From NCBI GenBank assembly GCA_002254825.2, contig NJEL02000026.1:1-8707 (forward strand): DNA of 8,707 nt. The letters are read 5' to 3'. The notes under the pieces were generated by a model. The model saw nothing but the letters and a program-made list of their open reading frames with translations, ran no database searches and was not told where the DNA came from. Source of the DNA: Methanosarcinales archaeon ex4572_44. GTDB taxonomy: Archaea > Halobacteriota > Methanosarcinia > Methanosarcinales > EX4572-44. The number at the start of each line of letters is the position of its first letter. Positions within the stretch are counted from its first letter, which is position 1. This document shows positions 1-5,613 of the stretch, piece after piece. The translations under genes were made by a program, and so were the position numbers.

Positions 1-277
1 TGTTTTCGTCTTTGAGTGGGTCGCAGGTGTATTTAATTGGGACGAGTTCCTCGCCCATCCTGAGGTCTACTTCGAATTCAATGCTCTTTCCAGCTGCTGC
101 TTCAGAGACCACTTCCCTCATCCGCTCTTGAACATCCTCTGAGTATTCCCACCAAACCATTTGATCAAACCGTGTTCCGATCACGTCTTCGAGTTTGAAA
201 CCAAACTTCTCAATCGTAACAGCACTGGTAAACTGAAGGCTGCCCTCCAGATCTGTAACAGCCATATACGTCGGCAT
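1..277 (-). pseudogene. Second PAS domain of the sensor protein, in a shifted frame; runs off the window edge
   Basis: This minus-strand frame is open from 277 to the window edge, about 92 codons. It reads DNMPTYMAVTDLEG, then a WWEYSED motif followed by ERMREVV and EFEVDLRMGEELVPIKYTCDP. That matches the first PAS domain of the upstream gene (279-1214), which has WWAYSDE in the equivalent place, so it is a genuine PAS domain rather than a chance frame. An ATG lies at 275-277, one base beyond the TAA (279-281) of the upstream gene. No Shine-Dalgarno sequence precedes it, and the matching frame extends a few codons upstream of it (LID before NMP). I infer that it was originally joined to the PAS-GAF protein and is now separated by a +1 frame change. 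A second, translationally coupled gene is the alternative. The carboxy-terminal part, possibly a kinase, lies outside the window. Confidence 0.7.
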
Positions 278-278
278 A

Positions 279-1214
279 TTATCGATTAAACGCTTCCACA
301 AAGGCGATGGACAGATCTTCTATAGCTTGCTGATCGGCCTGCTCGTAGACAGGTTCTTTGTTGGCTAAACCAATCATACCGATTGTCTTGCCCGCTTCTT
401 TGAGTGGAACGCCCAGGAAACACGTAATTTGTGGATGATCTTCGGGAGTCCCGACTCGGTCGGGATAGGATGCAGGGTCATTCACAATCTGGGATTGTTC
501 CTTCTTGATAACCTGACCCCATATTCCGCGAATCTCCATGTCTTTGAGCAACATAACTGCATCTGTTTTTGGCATCTTGCATGCATCCCACCCTGGATCG
601 CTCATCGCAGTGACGTCAAAGCGACCGGCTTGGTTGACTTCACCAATAAGGCCGAACTTGCTTCTGGTCAAATCCTCCGCTACGGCAAGGCACGCGCGTG
701 CTACATCCTCTTTGCTTTCACAGACCAACGTCTCTAAGTACAATCGATTAACCGCATCTATCACGGCGCTCTGTCTTAGAATCTGTTCTTTACCCAGTTT
801 GCGCTCGGTGATATCCCGCCCCTCTGTCATGATATACTTGAGATTCCCAGTATCGTCATATACAGGGTACATGTTGAACTCTATCCAGATCAGTGAACCA
901 TCAGCTATCTGTGCCTGAATCTCATGCACAAGTCGTTTTCCAGAAGCACATCTTGTCACGTCTTCTCTGATCTTCTCTCTTGCCTCATCAGAGTATGCCC
1001 ACCAATAAGTATCATAGAACTTCTTCCCCTTAACATCCCCAAGCGTCATTCCAGCAAGCTCAAGCGGTGTGTTGTTGACAAATATCACGGTACCATCTGG
1101 ATTTAAAACCCCAACAAAAGTAACCATATCATTCAAAAGTCCAAAAAAGAATTCTTCGTCACCATTAAACACATTTTCACCATTCAAATTTTTATCATCC
1201 TTATCTTTTATCAT
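279..1214 (-). CDS. PAS-GAF sensory protein, probably truncated by a frame break
   Basis: This 311-residue soluble protein has no signal peptide or membrane segment. A PAS domain covers roughly residues 22-137: VGVLNPDGTVIFVNNTP begins it and a PAC-like end, EGRDITERK, falls at 131-139. A GAF domain covers roughly 160-308, with SKFGLIGEVNQAGRFD, the SDPGWDACKMP segment and FLGVPLKEAGKTIGMIGLANKE. This GAF type is frequent in methanogen-type sensor kinases and binds small molecules or a chromophore; the ligand here is unknown. No kinase or output domain is present. The ATG at 1212-1214 is chosen because AGAGGTG lies just upstream (minus strand, 1219-1225). The frame closes with TAA at 279-281, right after the GAF domain, while a second PAS domain continues in another frame. 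The product therefore looks like the front part of a larger signal-transduction histidine kinase. The domain calls are firm and the cellular role is inferred. Confidence 0.85.
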   Translation of the reverse strand: MIKDKDDKNLNGENVFNGDEEFFFGLLNDMVTFVGVLNPDGTVIFVNNTPLELAGMTLGDVKGKKFYDTYWWAYSDEAREKIREDVTRCASGKRLVHEIQAQIADGSLIWIEFNMYPVYDDTGNLKYIMTEGRDITERKLGKEQILRQSAVIDAVNRLYLETLVCESKEDVARACLAVAEDLTRSKFGLIGEVNQAGRFDVTAMSDPGWDACKMPKTDAVMLLKDMEIRGIWGQVIKKEQSQIVNDPASYPDRVGTPEDHPQITCFLGVPLKEAGKTIGMIGLANKEPVYEQADQQAIEDLSIAFVEAFNR

Positions 1215-1288
1215 GTTTCACCTCTAAGACACGAACCAGACCTGATCCCAGCACCTTCACTTTACTGACTGCTTCACCTACTAAATCT

Positions 1289-1307
1289 TACCACTTATAA
1301 GCGTATA
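1289..1307 (-). promoter_or_regulatory. Possible TATA elements for the PAS-GAF gene
   Basis: On the minus strand TTTATACG (1300-1307) and CTTATAAG (1289-1296) lie 75-95 bases before the ATG at 1214. Either could be an archaeal TATA box giving a leader of about 50-65 nt. The choice between them is not decided by the sequence. Confidence 0.3.
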
Positions 1308-1387
1308 AAGATTACTGGAAACTATAACTGTCAACCATGAAGATGCCAAAACAGAGCCAAGAATATAAAATCTGCTTAAGAGCCTAA

Positions 1388-1417
1388 AATTTCTAAGTTT
1401 AAAGTTTCTAAGTTATA
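1388..1417. repeat. Two-copy 15-bp imperfect tandem repeat
   Basis: The 10-mer TTTCTAAGTT occurs at 1390-1399 and again at 1405-1414, a period of 15 in an AT-rich stretch. It may be a pair of regulator half-sites or simple sequence; nothing decides which. Confidence 0.5.
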
Positions 1418-1457
1418 TTTCTCATCACTTTTTTGTAAACCTGATTCTTGGTGAAAG

Positions 1458-1478
1458 TGGGTGCAGGGGACGCACCCA
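1458..1478 (-). terminator. GC-rich hairpin downstream of mer
   Basis: TGGGTGC (1458-1464) and GCACCCA (1472-1478) pair perfectly over 7 bp with a 7-base loop (1465-1471). The hairpin lies about 50 bases past the mer stop codon on the minus strand. No strong T-tract follows it, so it may be a processing or stabilising 3' structure rather than an intrinsic terminator. Confidence 0.4.
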
Positions 1479-1526
1479 ATAGGAAGTTCGTTTTGCAACC
1501 ACTGCGCGTAGTCTTTGGATTTAATT

Positions 1527-2504
1527 TCAACCTATAATATTTTTACCTATCAGTTTTATTGATGTCTCTTTGTTGGGTCCGATGGGTGAGCCTGCAACTA
1601 CCTGCGTGACGCCGATCTTCTTCAATCCTTCCACTTTATCGGCACAGTCTTCTGGGGTGCCGCAGATTGAAAATGAGTCAGTCATATCGCTTGTAACCAG
1701 TCCCATAAGTCCACCGAAGTCTCCTTTTGCAATCGCAGCACCGATGTCACCCTTTGCCTCAGTCGGTATCCCATGACGCTCGAGCACACTATCAGGCGAG
1801 CCTGCAACGATGAAAGCCACCACGATCTTGGCTTCGTTCACTGCTTTTTCAGCTTTTTTATCGACAGAGAAGCAGGCATAAGCGCACACGTCAACTTCTT
1901 TGGGATCACGTCCTGCCTTTGTAGCGCCAGCTTTTATCTGTTTCACTGCAAATTCAAAGTCCTTCGGGTGAGATGCATTGATCAGCACGCCATCTGCAAC
2001 TTCTCCTGCAAGTTCAAGCATCTTTGGTCCCTGTGCACCAAGGTATATAGGAACCTTCCCTGTTTTGAAGGCGAGTTTTGCACCATTTATACTGACGCAA
2101 TCTCCCGCATACGATACTTTTTTGCCACTGAAAAATGCCTGGATAGTTTCAATCGATTCTCGTGCCATTTTAAGAGGTTTCGTCCATTCTATGCCCATAG
2201 CATCAAAAGTAGCCTTGTCACCAGGACCTATTCCCAATATAGCCCGTCCACCAGAGAGTTCATTAATAGCACCAATACTCGACGCTGTTATCGCATTATT
2301 TCGCGTATAAGGATTAGTAACACCAGTGCCAAGTTTTATTCGATTCGTATTGAGCGCAAGCACTGCTAACGTAGTATACACATCCCTATTGTTGTAATGG
2401 TCTGTTATCCAGACATTATCAAAGCCATTCTCTTCAGCAAGCTTCGTATAGTGTGCAATCTTCAATACAGGGTCACTTGGCACAAATTCTATTCCATACA
2501 ACAT
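1527..2504 (-). CDS. mer: F420-dependent 5,10-methylenetetrahydromethanopterin reductase
   Basis: Mer reversibly reduces methylene-H4MPT (or H4SPT) to methyl-H4MPT with F420H2 in the cytoplasm. It is a central step of methanogenesis, or of methane oxidation when run in reverse. The protein has 325 residues, the usual length, and belongs to the bacterial-luciferase-like TIM-barrel family. Visible family features are the start MLYGIEFVPSDP, TDHYNNRDVY at 34-43, the GTGVTNPYTR segment at 59-68 (site of the family's non-proline cis peptide) and GIGPGDKATFDAMGI at 91-105. The ATG at 2504 is preceded by GGTGA at normal spacing, and a TATA-like element lies further up. The gene is transcribed away from cfbC, so two C1-pathway functions share one divergent control region. 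No truncation is apparent. Confidence 0.95.
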   Translation of the reverse strand: MLYGIEFVPSDPVLKIAHYTKLAEENGFDNVWITDHYNNRDVYTTLAVLALNTNRIKLGTGVTNPYTRNNAITASSIGAINELSGGRAILGIGPGDKATFDAMGIEWTKPLKMARESIETIQAFFSGKKVSYAGDCVSINGAKLAFKTGKVPIYLGAQGPKMLELAGEVADGVLINASHPKDFEFAVKQIKAGATKAGRDPKEVDVCAYACFSVDKKAEKAVNEAKIVVAFIVAGSPDSVLERHGIPTEAKGDIGAAIAKGDFGGLMGLVTSDMTDSFSICGTPEDCADKVEGLKKIGVTQVVAGSPIGPNKETSIKLIGKNIIG

Positions 2505-2548
2505 AATTTTTCACCACTTTTTAACATGCATTTTAAGAACACGCCATT

Positions 2549-2555
2549 GATATAA
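2549..2555 (-). promoter_or_regulatory. TATA box for mer
   Basis: TTATATC on the minus strand lies 45 bases before the mer ATG. At normal archaeal spacing transcription would start near 2524-2526, giving a leader of about 20 nt that contains the GGTGA ribosome binding site. Confidence 0.5.
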
Positions 2556-2573
2556 GTGTATTGGTTTTCTTCT

Positions 2574-2594
2574 ACAACACCGCTCAACAACACC
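2574..2594. repeat. Direct repeat in the mer/cfbC divergent promoter region
   Basis: ACAACACC occurs twice, at 2574-2581 and 2587-2594, with a period of 13. On the minus strand it reads GGTGTTGT twice, just upstream of the mer TATA element. It could be tandem binding sites for a regulator; this is inference. Confidence 0.4.
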
Positions 2595-2607
2595 CACCCA
2601 AAGACGA

Positions 2608-2626
2608 ACACATCTATTAATTGTGT
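2608..2626. promoter_or_regulatory. Inverted repeat around an AT-rich core upstream of cfbC
   Basis: ACACA (2608-2612) and TGTGT (2622-2626) form a perfect 5-bp inverted repeat separated by TCTATTAAT. The core resembles a weak TATA element for cfbC, 60 bases before its ATG, so the arms would sit as an operator over that promoter. The arms are short and this is tentative. Confidence 0.3.
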
Positions 2627-2678
2627 GCGATTATTTGCAAAATCTCTATCACCTAAGAGAACATAATGGTGGCCGTAT

Positions 2679-3512
2679 ATGTCTGTCAAACAGATTGCGA
2701 TCTATGGCAAGGGTGGTATCGGCAAGTCCACGACTGCAGCTCATATCAGCGCAGCACTCTCCACATTGGGCTATCGTGTAATGCAAATAGGCTGTGACCC
2801 CAAAAGCGACTCCACCAACACACTGCGCGGTGGCAAATTCATACCAACAGTCCTCGACAGACTGAGACAGCGAAAGAAAGTCCAACTTGGAGAGATTATA
2901 CACGAAGGTTTCAACGGAATCCTCACAATCGAAGCAGGCGGGCCAGAACCAGGCGTAGGCTGCGCAGGACGCGGAATCTTGACCGCAATAAACATGATAA
3001 AAGAACACGGAGCCTTTGAACAATATAAGCCTGACATAGTAATATATGATGTTTTAGGAGACGTAGTCTGCGGCGGCTTTGCAGCACCAGTGCGAGAAGG
3101 GATAGCAGATCAAATCTACACTGTCTCATCAGCCGACTACATGGCAATCTACGCAGCAAACAACCTCTTTAAGGGAATCCGCAAATACTCCAAAAGCGGA
3201 GGTGCACTACTTGGCGGCATCATCGGAAACTCCATCACCAGCCAAGAGGAAGAAGAAATTCTGATGGACTTTGCAGAGCGGACGAGAACCAAAGTCATAG
3301 ACTTCGTACCGCGCTCAAAAACAGTGCGCATCTGCGAACTACAAGGCAAAACCGTGATCGAATGCGCACCAGAGAGCGAACAAGCAAAAATCTACCAGCG
3401 CCTTGCAAAAAAAATAATTGAAAACGAAGACCACGACACACCAACACCCATGGAACTCGAAGAACTACAGGAATGGGCAGCCGAAAGGTCAAAAAAACTT
3501 GTGCACTACTGA
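2679..3512 (+). CDS. cfbC: NifH-like ATPase, probable CfbC of coenzyme F430 biosynthesis
   Basis: CfbC is the ATP-driven electron donor to CfbD in the reductive cyclisation of Ni-sirohydrochlorin a,c-diamide, on the route to coenzyme F430 of methyl-CoM reductase. The 277-residue protein shows the NifH fold: P-loop GKGGIGKS at 10-17, switch I DPKSDST at 40-46, 4Fe-4S ligand Cys95 in GVGCAGRG, and Cys131 in DVLGDVVCGG (switch II). Homodimer and cluster coordination follow from the family. It could be a nitrogenase reductase or another NifH homologue. No nifD/nifK-like partner or nif regulator lies nearby, and a single NifH in a mer-containing genome favours CfbC. The ATG at 2679 is preceded by GGTGG (2668-2672). 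The usual companion cfbD is not adjacent; only an 18-codon frame follows. Confidence 0.75.
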   Translation: MSVKQIAIYGKGGIGKSTTAAHISAALSTLGYRVMQIGCDPKSDSTNTLRGGKFIPTVLDRLRQRKKVQLGEIIHEGFNGILTIEAGGPEPGVGCAGRGILTAINMIKEHGAFEQYKPDIVIYDVLGDVVCGGFAAPVREGIADQIYTVSSADYMAIYAANNLFKGIRKYSKSGGALLGGIIGNSITSQEEEEILMDFAERTRTKVIDFVPRSKTVRICELQGKTVIECAPESEQAKIYQRLAKKIIENEDHDTPTPMELEELQEWAAERSKKLVHY

Positions 3513-3527
3513 AAAGGGACTGAAAAC

Positions 3528-3584
3528 ATGCCTAAAACACGTTTGCCACCGATAAGAAAAGAAGCCGCCAAATTAGCTTTTTGA
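3528..3584 (+). other. 18-codon open frame directly after cfbC
   Basis: An ATG 15 bases after the cfbC stop opens MPKTRLPPIRKEAAKLAF and then TGA. A weak GGGA lies upstream. I do not recognise the peptide. The position is that of a second operon gene, so it could be a true micro-ORF, the stub of a lost gene, or chance. It is basic and has no membrane or metal-binding features. Confidence 0.25.
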
Positions 3585-3600
3585 TTTAAACCTCTATCTC

Positions 3601-3606
3601 TTTTTT
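3601..3606 (+). terminator. T-tract after the cfbC unit
   Basis: A run of six T (3601-3606) follows a pyrimidine-rich stretch about 90 bases past the cfbC stop. U-tracts alone can terminate archaeal RNA polymerase. No hairpin precedes it. Confidence 0.35.
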
Positions 3607-3668
3607 GGGTATGACCTGATTTTGTAGATATGATGTAGTCTACCAACAGTTTTAAATAGTTTATCCCA

Positions 3669-3748
3669 TTTGTCTCTTGTAGCAGAAGCCTTTTCAGTGT
3701 TGCTTACTCTATAAACAACACTTAGTTACGCAGTAACCAAGAGACAAA
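3669..3748. repeat. 80-bp nested inverted-repeat element (possible structured RNA or MITE-like relic)
   Basis: The outer arms TTTGTCTCTTG (3669-3679) and CAAGAGACAAA (3738-3748) are perfect 11-bp inverted repeats. Inside lie AGTGTTG (3696-3702) pairing with CAACACT (3716-3722), and GTTAC (3725-3729) pairing with GTAAC (3733-3737) over a 3-base loop. Folded as RNA this is a three-way junction with a 16-base unpaired strand (3680-3695). CCCA flanks both sides (3665-3668 and 3750-3753), with one extra A on the right, which could be a target duplication. No transposase is present. Confidence 0.5.
3710..3715 (+). promoter_or_regulatory. TATA-like box, possible ksgA promoter
   Basis: TATAAA sits in the loop of the 7-bp inverted repeat AGTGTTG/CAACACT. 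Transcription would start near 3738-3742, giving ksgA a leader of about 170 nt. The flanking repeat could act as an operator. Confidence 0.3.
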
Positions 3749-3913
3749 ACCCAGAGAGAAACCCTCTGATAGAACAGATAGACCCATCAACTTAGAAATA
3801 CAAAATTTCCGAGGTAATTTGATAGCTTCGAAAAAGCTACTAAAATTTAGCACAAACTACTTCAACAGATTAAAATGTGATGCACTCGCGTGATAGGAAG
3901 TAGGAGTCTCGTC

Positions 3914-4669
3914 ATGTTCAAAGGTGCTGGACAACATTTTTTAGTAGATCAACGAGTACTTGCAGGTATCGTAGAATTTGCAGAGTTGGGACCTGGAGAC
4001 GTGGTGCTTGAAATCGGCGCTGGAACTGGAAATCTCACACGAGCACTTTCGAAGCACGCAGACAAAGTCATCGCTATTGAAAAAGATCCCAATCTCGCAA
4101 GACAACTCAACTACACCATAAATACCGATAATGTTGAAATTATCCACGCTGACGCACTTAAAATAGAATTTCCACCATTTAACAAAGTAGTTTCAAATCT
4201 TCCCTACCAAATATCCTCTCCAATAACTTTCAAGCTCTTCAAATACAAATTTGATTTTGCAATTCTTATGTACCAACACGAGTTTGCAAAACGTATCGTA
4301 GCAAAACCAGGAACAAAAGACTACAGTCGCCTCACAGTCACAACACAATACTTTGCACAAACAAAACTACTCTTCAAAGTACCAAAAGGTGCATTCAAAC
4401 CACAACCCGCCGTAAACTCTGCAATAGTCAAACTACAAATCAAAAAACCACCGCGCGGGGCAACAGATGAAGAATTTTTCTCACAAATCGTGAAAGCAGC
4501 GTTTTCACATCGCCGAAAAAAACTCAAAAACACACTCCTCGCAAACCTGCCAATAGAACGAGAGAATATAGAGAAACTCTCACCACGGCTCTCAGAAATG
4601 CGAGCAGAAAACCTAACCCTCGCAGAATTCATCGAACTCGCAAACACACTCCACACGACACAGGCCTAA
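3914..4669 (+). CDS. ksgA: 16S rRNA adenine dimethyltransferase KsgA/RsmA (Dim1 family)
   Basis: This enzyme makes N6,N6-dimethyladenosine at the two adjacent adenosines of the 3'-terminal hairpin of 16S rRNA, using SAM, late in small-subunit assembly. Visible motifs are GQHFL at 6-10, the SAM-binding EIGAGTG at 33-39, the catalytic NLPY at 95-98, FKPQPAVNS at 161-169 and AFSHRRKKLKN at 196-206. At 251 residues it is slightly shorter than bacterial KsgA, as is common in archaea. I choose ATG 3914 because AGGAG (3902-3906) lies 7 bases before it and family similarity begins there. A GTG at 3890 would add 8 residues but lacks a good ribosome binding site. The 3' half uses very few T-ending codons, unlike the 5' part and unlike queC. 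Upstream lies the inverted-repeat region. Confidence 0.95.
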   Translation: MFKGAGQHFLVDQRVLAGIVEFAELGPGDVVLEIGAGTGNLTRALSKHADKVIAIEKDPNLARQLNYTINTDNVEIIHADALKIEFPPFNKVVSNLPYQISSPITFKLFKYKFDFAILMYQHEFAKRIVAKPGTKDYSRLTVTTQYFAQTKLLFKVPKGAFKPQPAVNSAIVKLQIKKPPRGATDEEFFSQIVKAAFSHRRKKLKNTLLANLPIERENIEKLSPRLSEMRAENLTLAEFIELANTLHTTQA

Positions 4670-4693
4670 GCCATACAACAGAACAGAATAATA

Positions 4694-4817
4694 TTACCAG
4701 CCGATCATACTTTCCATCCGCTCAAATGCCTTCGTATAGAACTCTTCTCTATCGCCAATGATATGATCTGTTGCGGGTATAGTTAGCAAATCGCTTATAT
4801 TTGTGCTTGATGTTAGG
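4694..4817 (-). pseudogene. Possible carboxy-terminal remnant of an alpha/beta hydrolase
   Basis: On the minus strand a frame of about 40 codons reads LLTIPATDHIIGDREEFYTKAFERM and ends GW with TAA at 4694-4696. It resembles the last segment of alpha/beta hydrolases, where the catalytic histidine sits in a P-x-x-D-H motif followed by a helix. There is no start codon, nucleophile elbow or acid residue, and a stop interrupts the frame near 4820. It overlaps the queC promoter and 5' end. It may be a gene relic on which that promoter evolved, or chance; the resemblance rests on one motif. Confidence 0.35.
4795..4802 (+). promoter_or_regulatory. TATA box for queC
   Basis: TTATATTT lies 26 bases (from its centre) before about 4824, so the queC message would start within a few bases of the ATG at 4828. 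That implies a leaderless or near-leaderless transcript and supports 4828 over the earlier TTG or ATG codons. Confidence 0.45.
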
Positions 4818-4827
4818 TCTTATAATT

Positions 4828-5502
4828 ATGAGCGATGCTGTGGTTTTATTATCCTCTGGCTTGGATTCTGTTGTGGCACTCAAGATGGCACTTGACGAGT
4901 TCGACGATATCCTATGCCTCACGTTTGACTACGGACAGCGGGCGCGTGAACGCGAGACTGAGTGCTCGGAGAAGATAGCATCCAGTTACGATCTTGCGCA
5001 TGAGGTGATCGAATTGTCATGGCTTAAGAACTTTTGGGGTGCGCTCACCGATGGCTCTCCATTACCAGAGATGAATAAGGATAGGCTCAACGACGCATCA
5101 CTCACCTGTGAGACTGCAAAAACGGTCTGGGTACCTGCCAGAAACCTTGTTTTTATCGCAATTGCAGCCTCTTTTGCAGAGAATCGGAATTATGATGTGA
5201 TAGTCACGGGTTTCAACCGTGAAGAGGCTTTAACTTTCCCTGACAACTCCCCCGAGTTCATTGAATCCTTCAATGAGTTACTTAAGCATGCCACTCTGAG
5301 CCATCCTCGTGTGTACGCACCACTTGGCAATTTGGATAAGGTTGAGATTGTGCGGCGTGGGATGGCGATAGGCGCGCCTTTTGAGTTGTCATGGTCATGT
5401 TACAACGCAGAAACTCTCCCGTGTGGGGTCTGCGAGTCGTGCGTGCGCCGTAAACGCGCCTTTGACTTGGCGGGTTTCACAGATCCAACAAAAGTTTTAT
5501 GA
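4828..5502 (+). CDS. queC: 7-cyano-7-deazaguanine synthase QueC
   Basis: QueC converts 7-carboxy-7-deazaguanine, ammonia and ATP to preQ0. In archaea preQ0 is inserted at G15 of tRNAs and converted to archaeosine. The 224-residue protein shows the PP-loop ATP pyrophosphatase motif at 9-14 (SSGLDS, where SGGxDS is usual), LTFDYGQRA at 31-39, WVPARN at 101-106, TGFN at 127-130, FPDNSPEF at 137-144 and a zinc site of Cys191, Cys199, Cys202 and Cys205. An earlier TTG (4801) and ATG (4810) are in frame, but similarity begins at MSDAVVLLSSGLDS and the TATA position favours 4828; AGGT at 4815-4818 is a weak ribosome binding site. tRNA-His follows 38 bases downstream and may be cotranscribed. Both tRNAs here carry G15, the archaeosine site. 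Confidence 0.93.
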   Translation: MSDAVVLLSSGLDSVVALKMALDEFDDILCLTFDYGQRARERETECSEKIASSYDLAHEVIELSWLKNFWGALTDGSPLPEMNKDRLNDASLTCETAKTVWVPARNLVFIAIAASFAENRNYDVIVTGFNREEALTFPDNSPEFIESFNELLKHATLSHPRVYAPLGNLDKVEIVRRGMAIGAPFELSWSCYNAETLPCGVCESCVRRKRAFDLAGFTDPTKVL

Positions 5503-5540
5503 CTAAAAACGATTTAGTAGGAAGACGCCAGCAAATAGGT

Positions 5541-5613
5541 GCCTGGGTAGGGTAGCTGGACATCCTATGGGACTGTGGATCCCACGACTCGGGTTCGACC
5601 CCCGACCCGGGCC
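5541..5613 (+). tRNA. tRNA-His (anticodon GTG), CCA encoded
   Basis: A full cloverleaf can be drawn. The acceptor GCCTGGG (5541-5547) pairs with CCCGGGC (5606-5612) with one T-G wobble. The anticodon stem TGGGA (5568-5572) pairs with TCCCA (5580-5584), and the 7-base loop (5573-5579) has GTG at 5575-5577. The T-arm TCGGG/CCCGA (5589-5593, 5601-5605) encloses TTCGACC. Discriminator C73 (5613) is the archaeal tRNA-His identity base, and CCA follows at 5614-5616. The base before the acceptor is T (5540), so the G-1 needed for histidylation is not encoded. G15 (5555) is a target for archaeosine. Confidence 0.95.

Larger units (their letters stand above)
1215..1526. other. Intergenic region with no confident gene
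   Basis: This 312-base gap lies between the 3' end of mer and the 5' end of the PAS-GAF gene, both on the minus strand. I see no convincing protein or RNA gene. It holds the presumed promoter and ribosome binding site of the PAS-GAF gene near 1219-1307, a 15-base tandem repeat (1388-1417) and a strong GC-rich hairpin (1458-1478). The segment around 1337-1362 (ATGAAGATGCCAAAACAGAG) has the look of an insertion-sequence end. No partner copy or transposase is present, so I do not call one. Confidence 0.6.
3585..3889. other. Intergenic region rich in inverted repeats, no confident protein gene
   Basis: This gap of about 300 bases before ksgA holds a nested inverted-repeat element (3669-3748). 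It also holds separate small hairpins at 3624-3643 (GTAGA/TCTAC), 3752-3768 (CAGAG/CTCTG), 3803-3820 (AAATT/AATTT) and 3823-3839 (TAGCTT/AAGCTA). TATA-like motifs lie at 3650-3657 and 3710-3715. A start-less minus-strand frame of about 43 codons ends at 3594. I see no tRNA, C/D-box or RNase P signature. A structured RNA or a small mobile-element relic is possible. Confidence 0.55.

Noticed and set aside
1205..1290. Short minus-strand frame DLVGEAVSKVKVLGSGLVRVL overlapping the PAS-GAF start
   Set aside because: It is only 28 codons, has no good start context, and covers the ribosome binding site of the real gene. It could be a leader peptide but nothing supports it.
1773..2369. 198-codon plus-strand frame opposite mer
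   Set aside because: mer on the other strand is certain. The shadow has unusual Cys, Phe and Arg content and no family features.
3585..3889. CRISPR array, C/D-box RNA, tRNA or RNase P RNA in the gap before ksgA
   Set aside because: There are no regularly spaced direct repeats, no paired C and D boxes, no cloverleaf, and none of the conserved RNase P core sequences that I could recognise.
3890..3913. GTG 3890 as the ksgA start
   Set aside because: It adds eight non-conserved residues and lacks a ribosome binding site, whereas AGGAG is correctly placed for ATG 3914.
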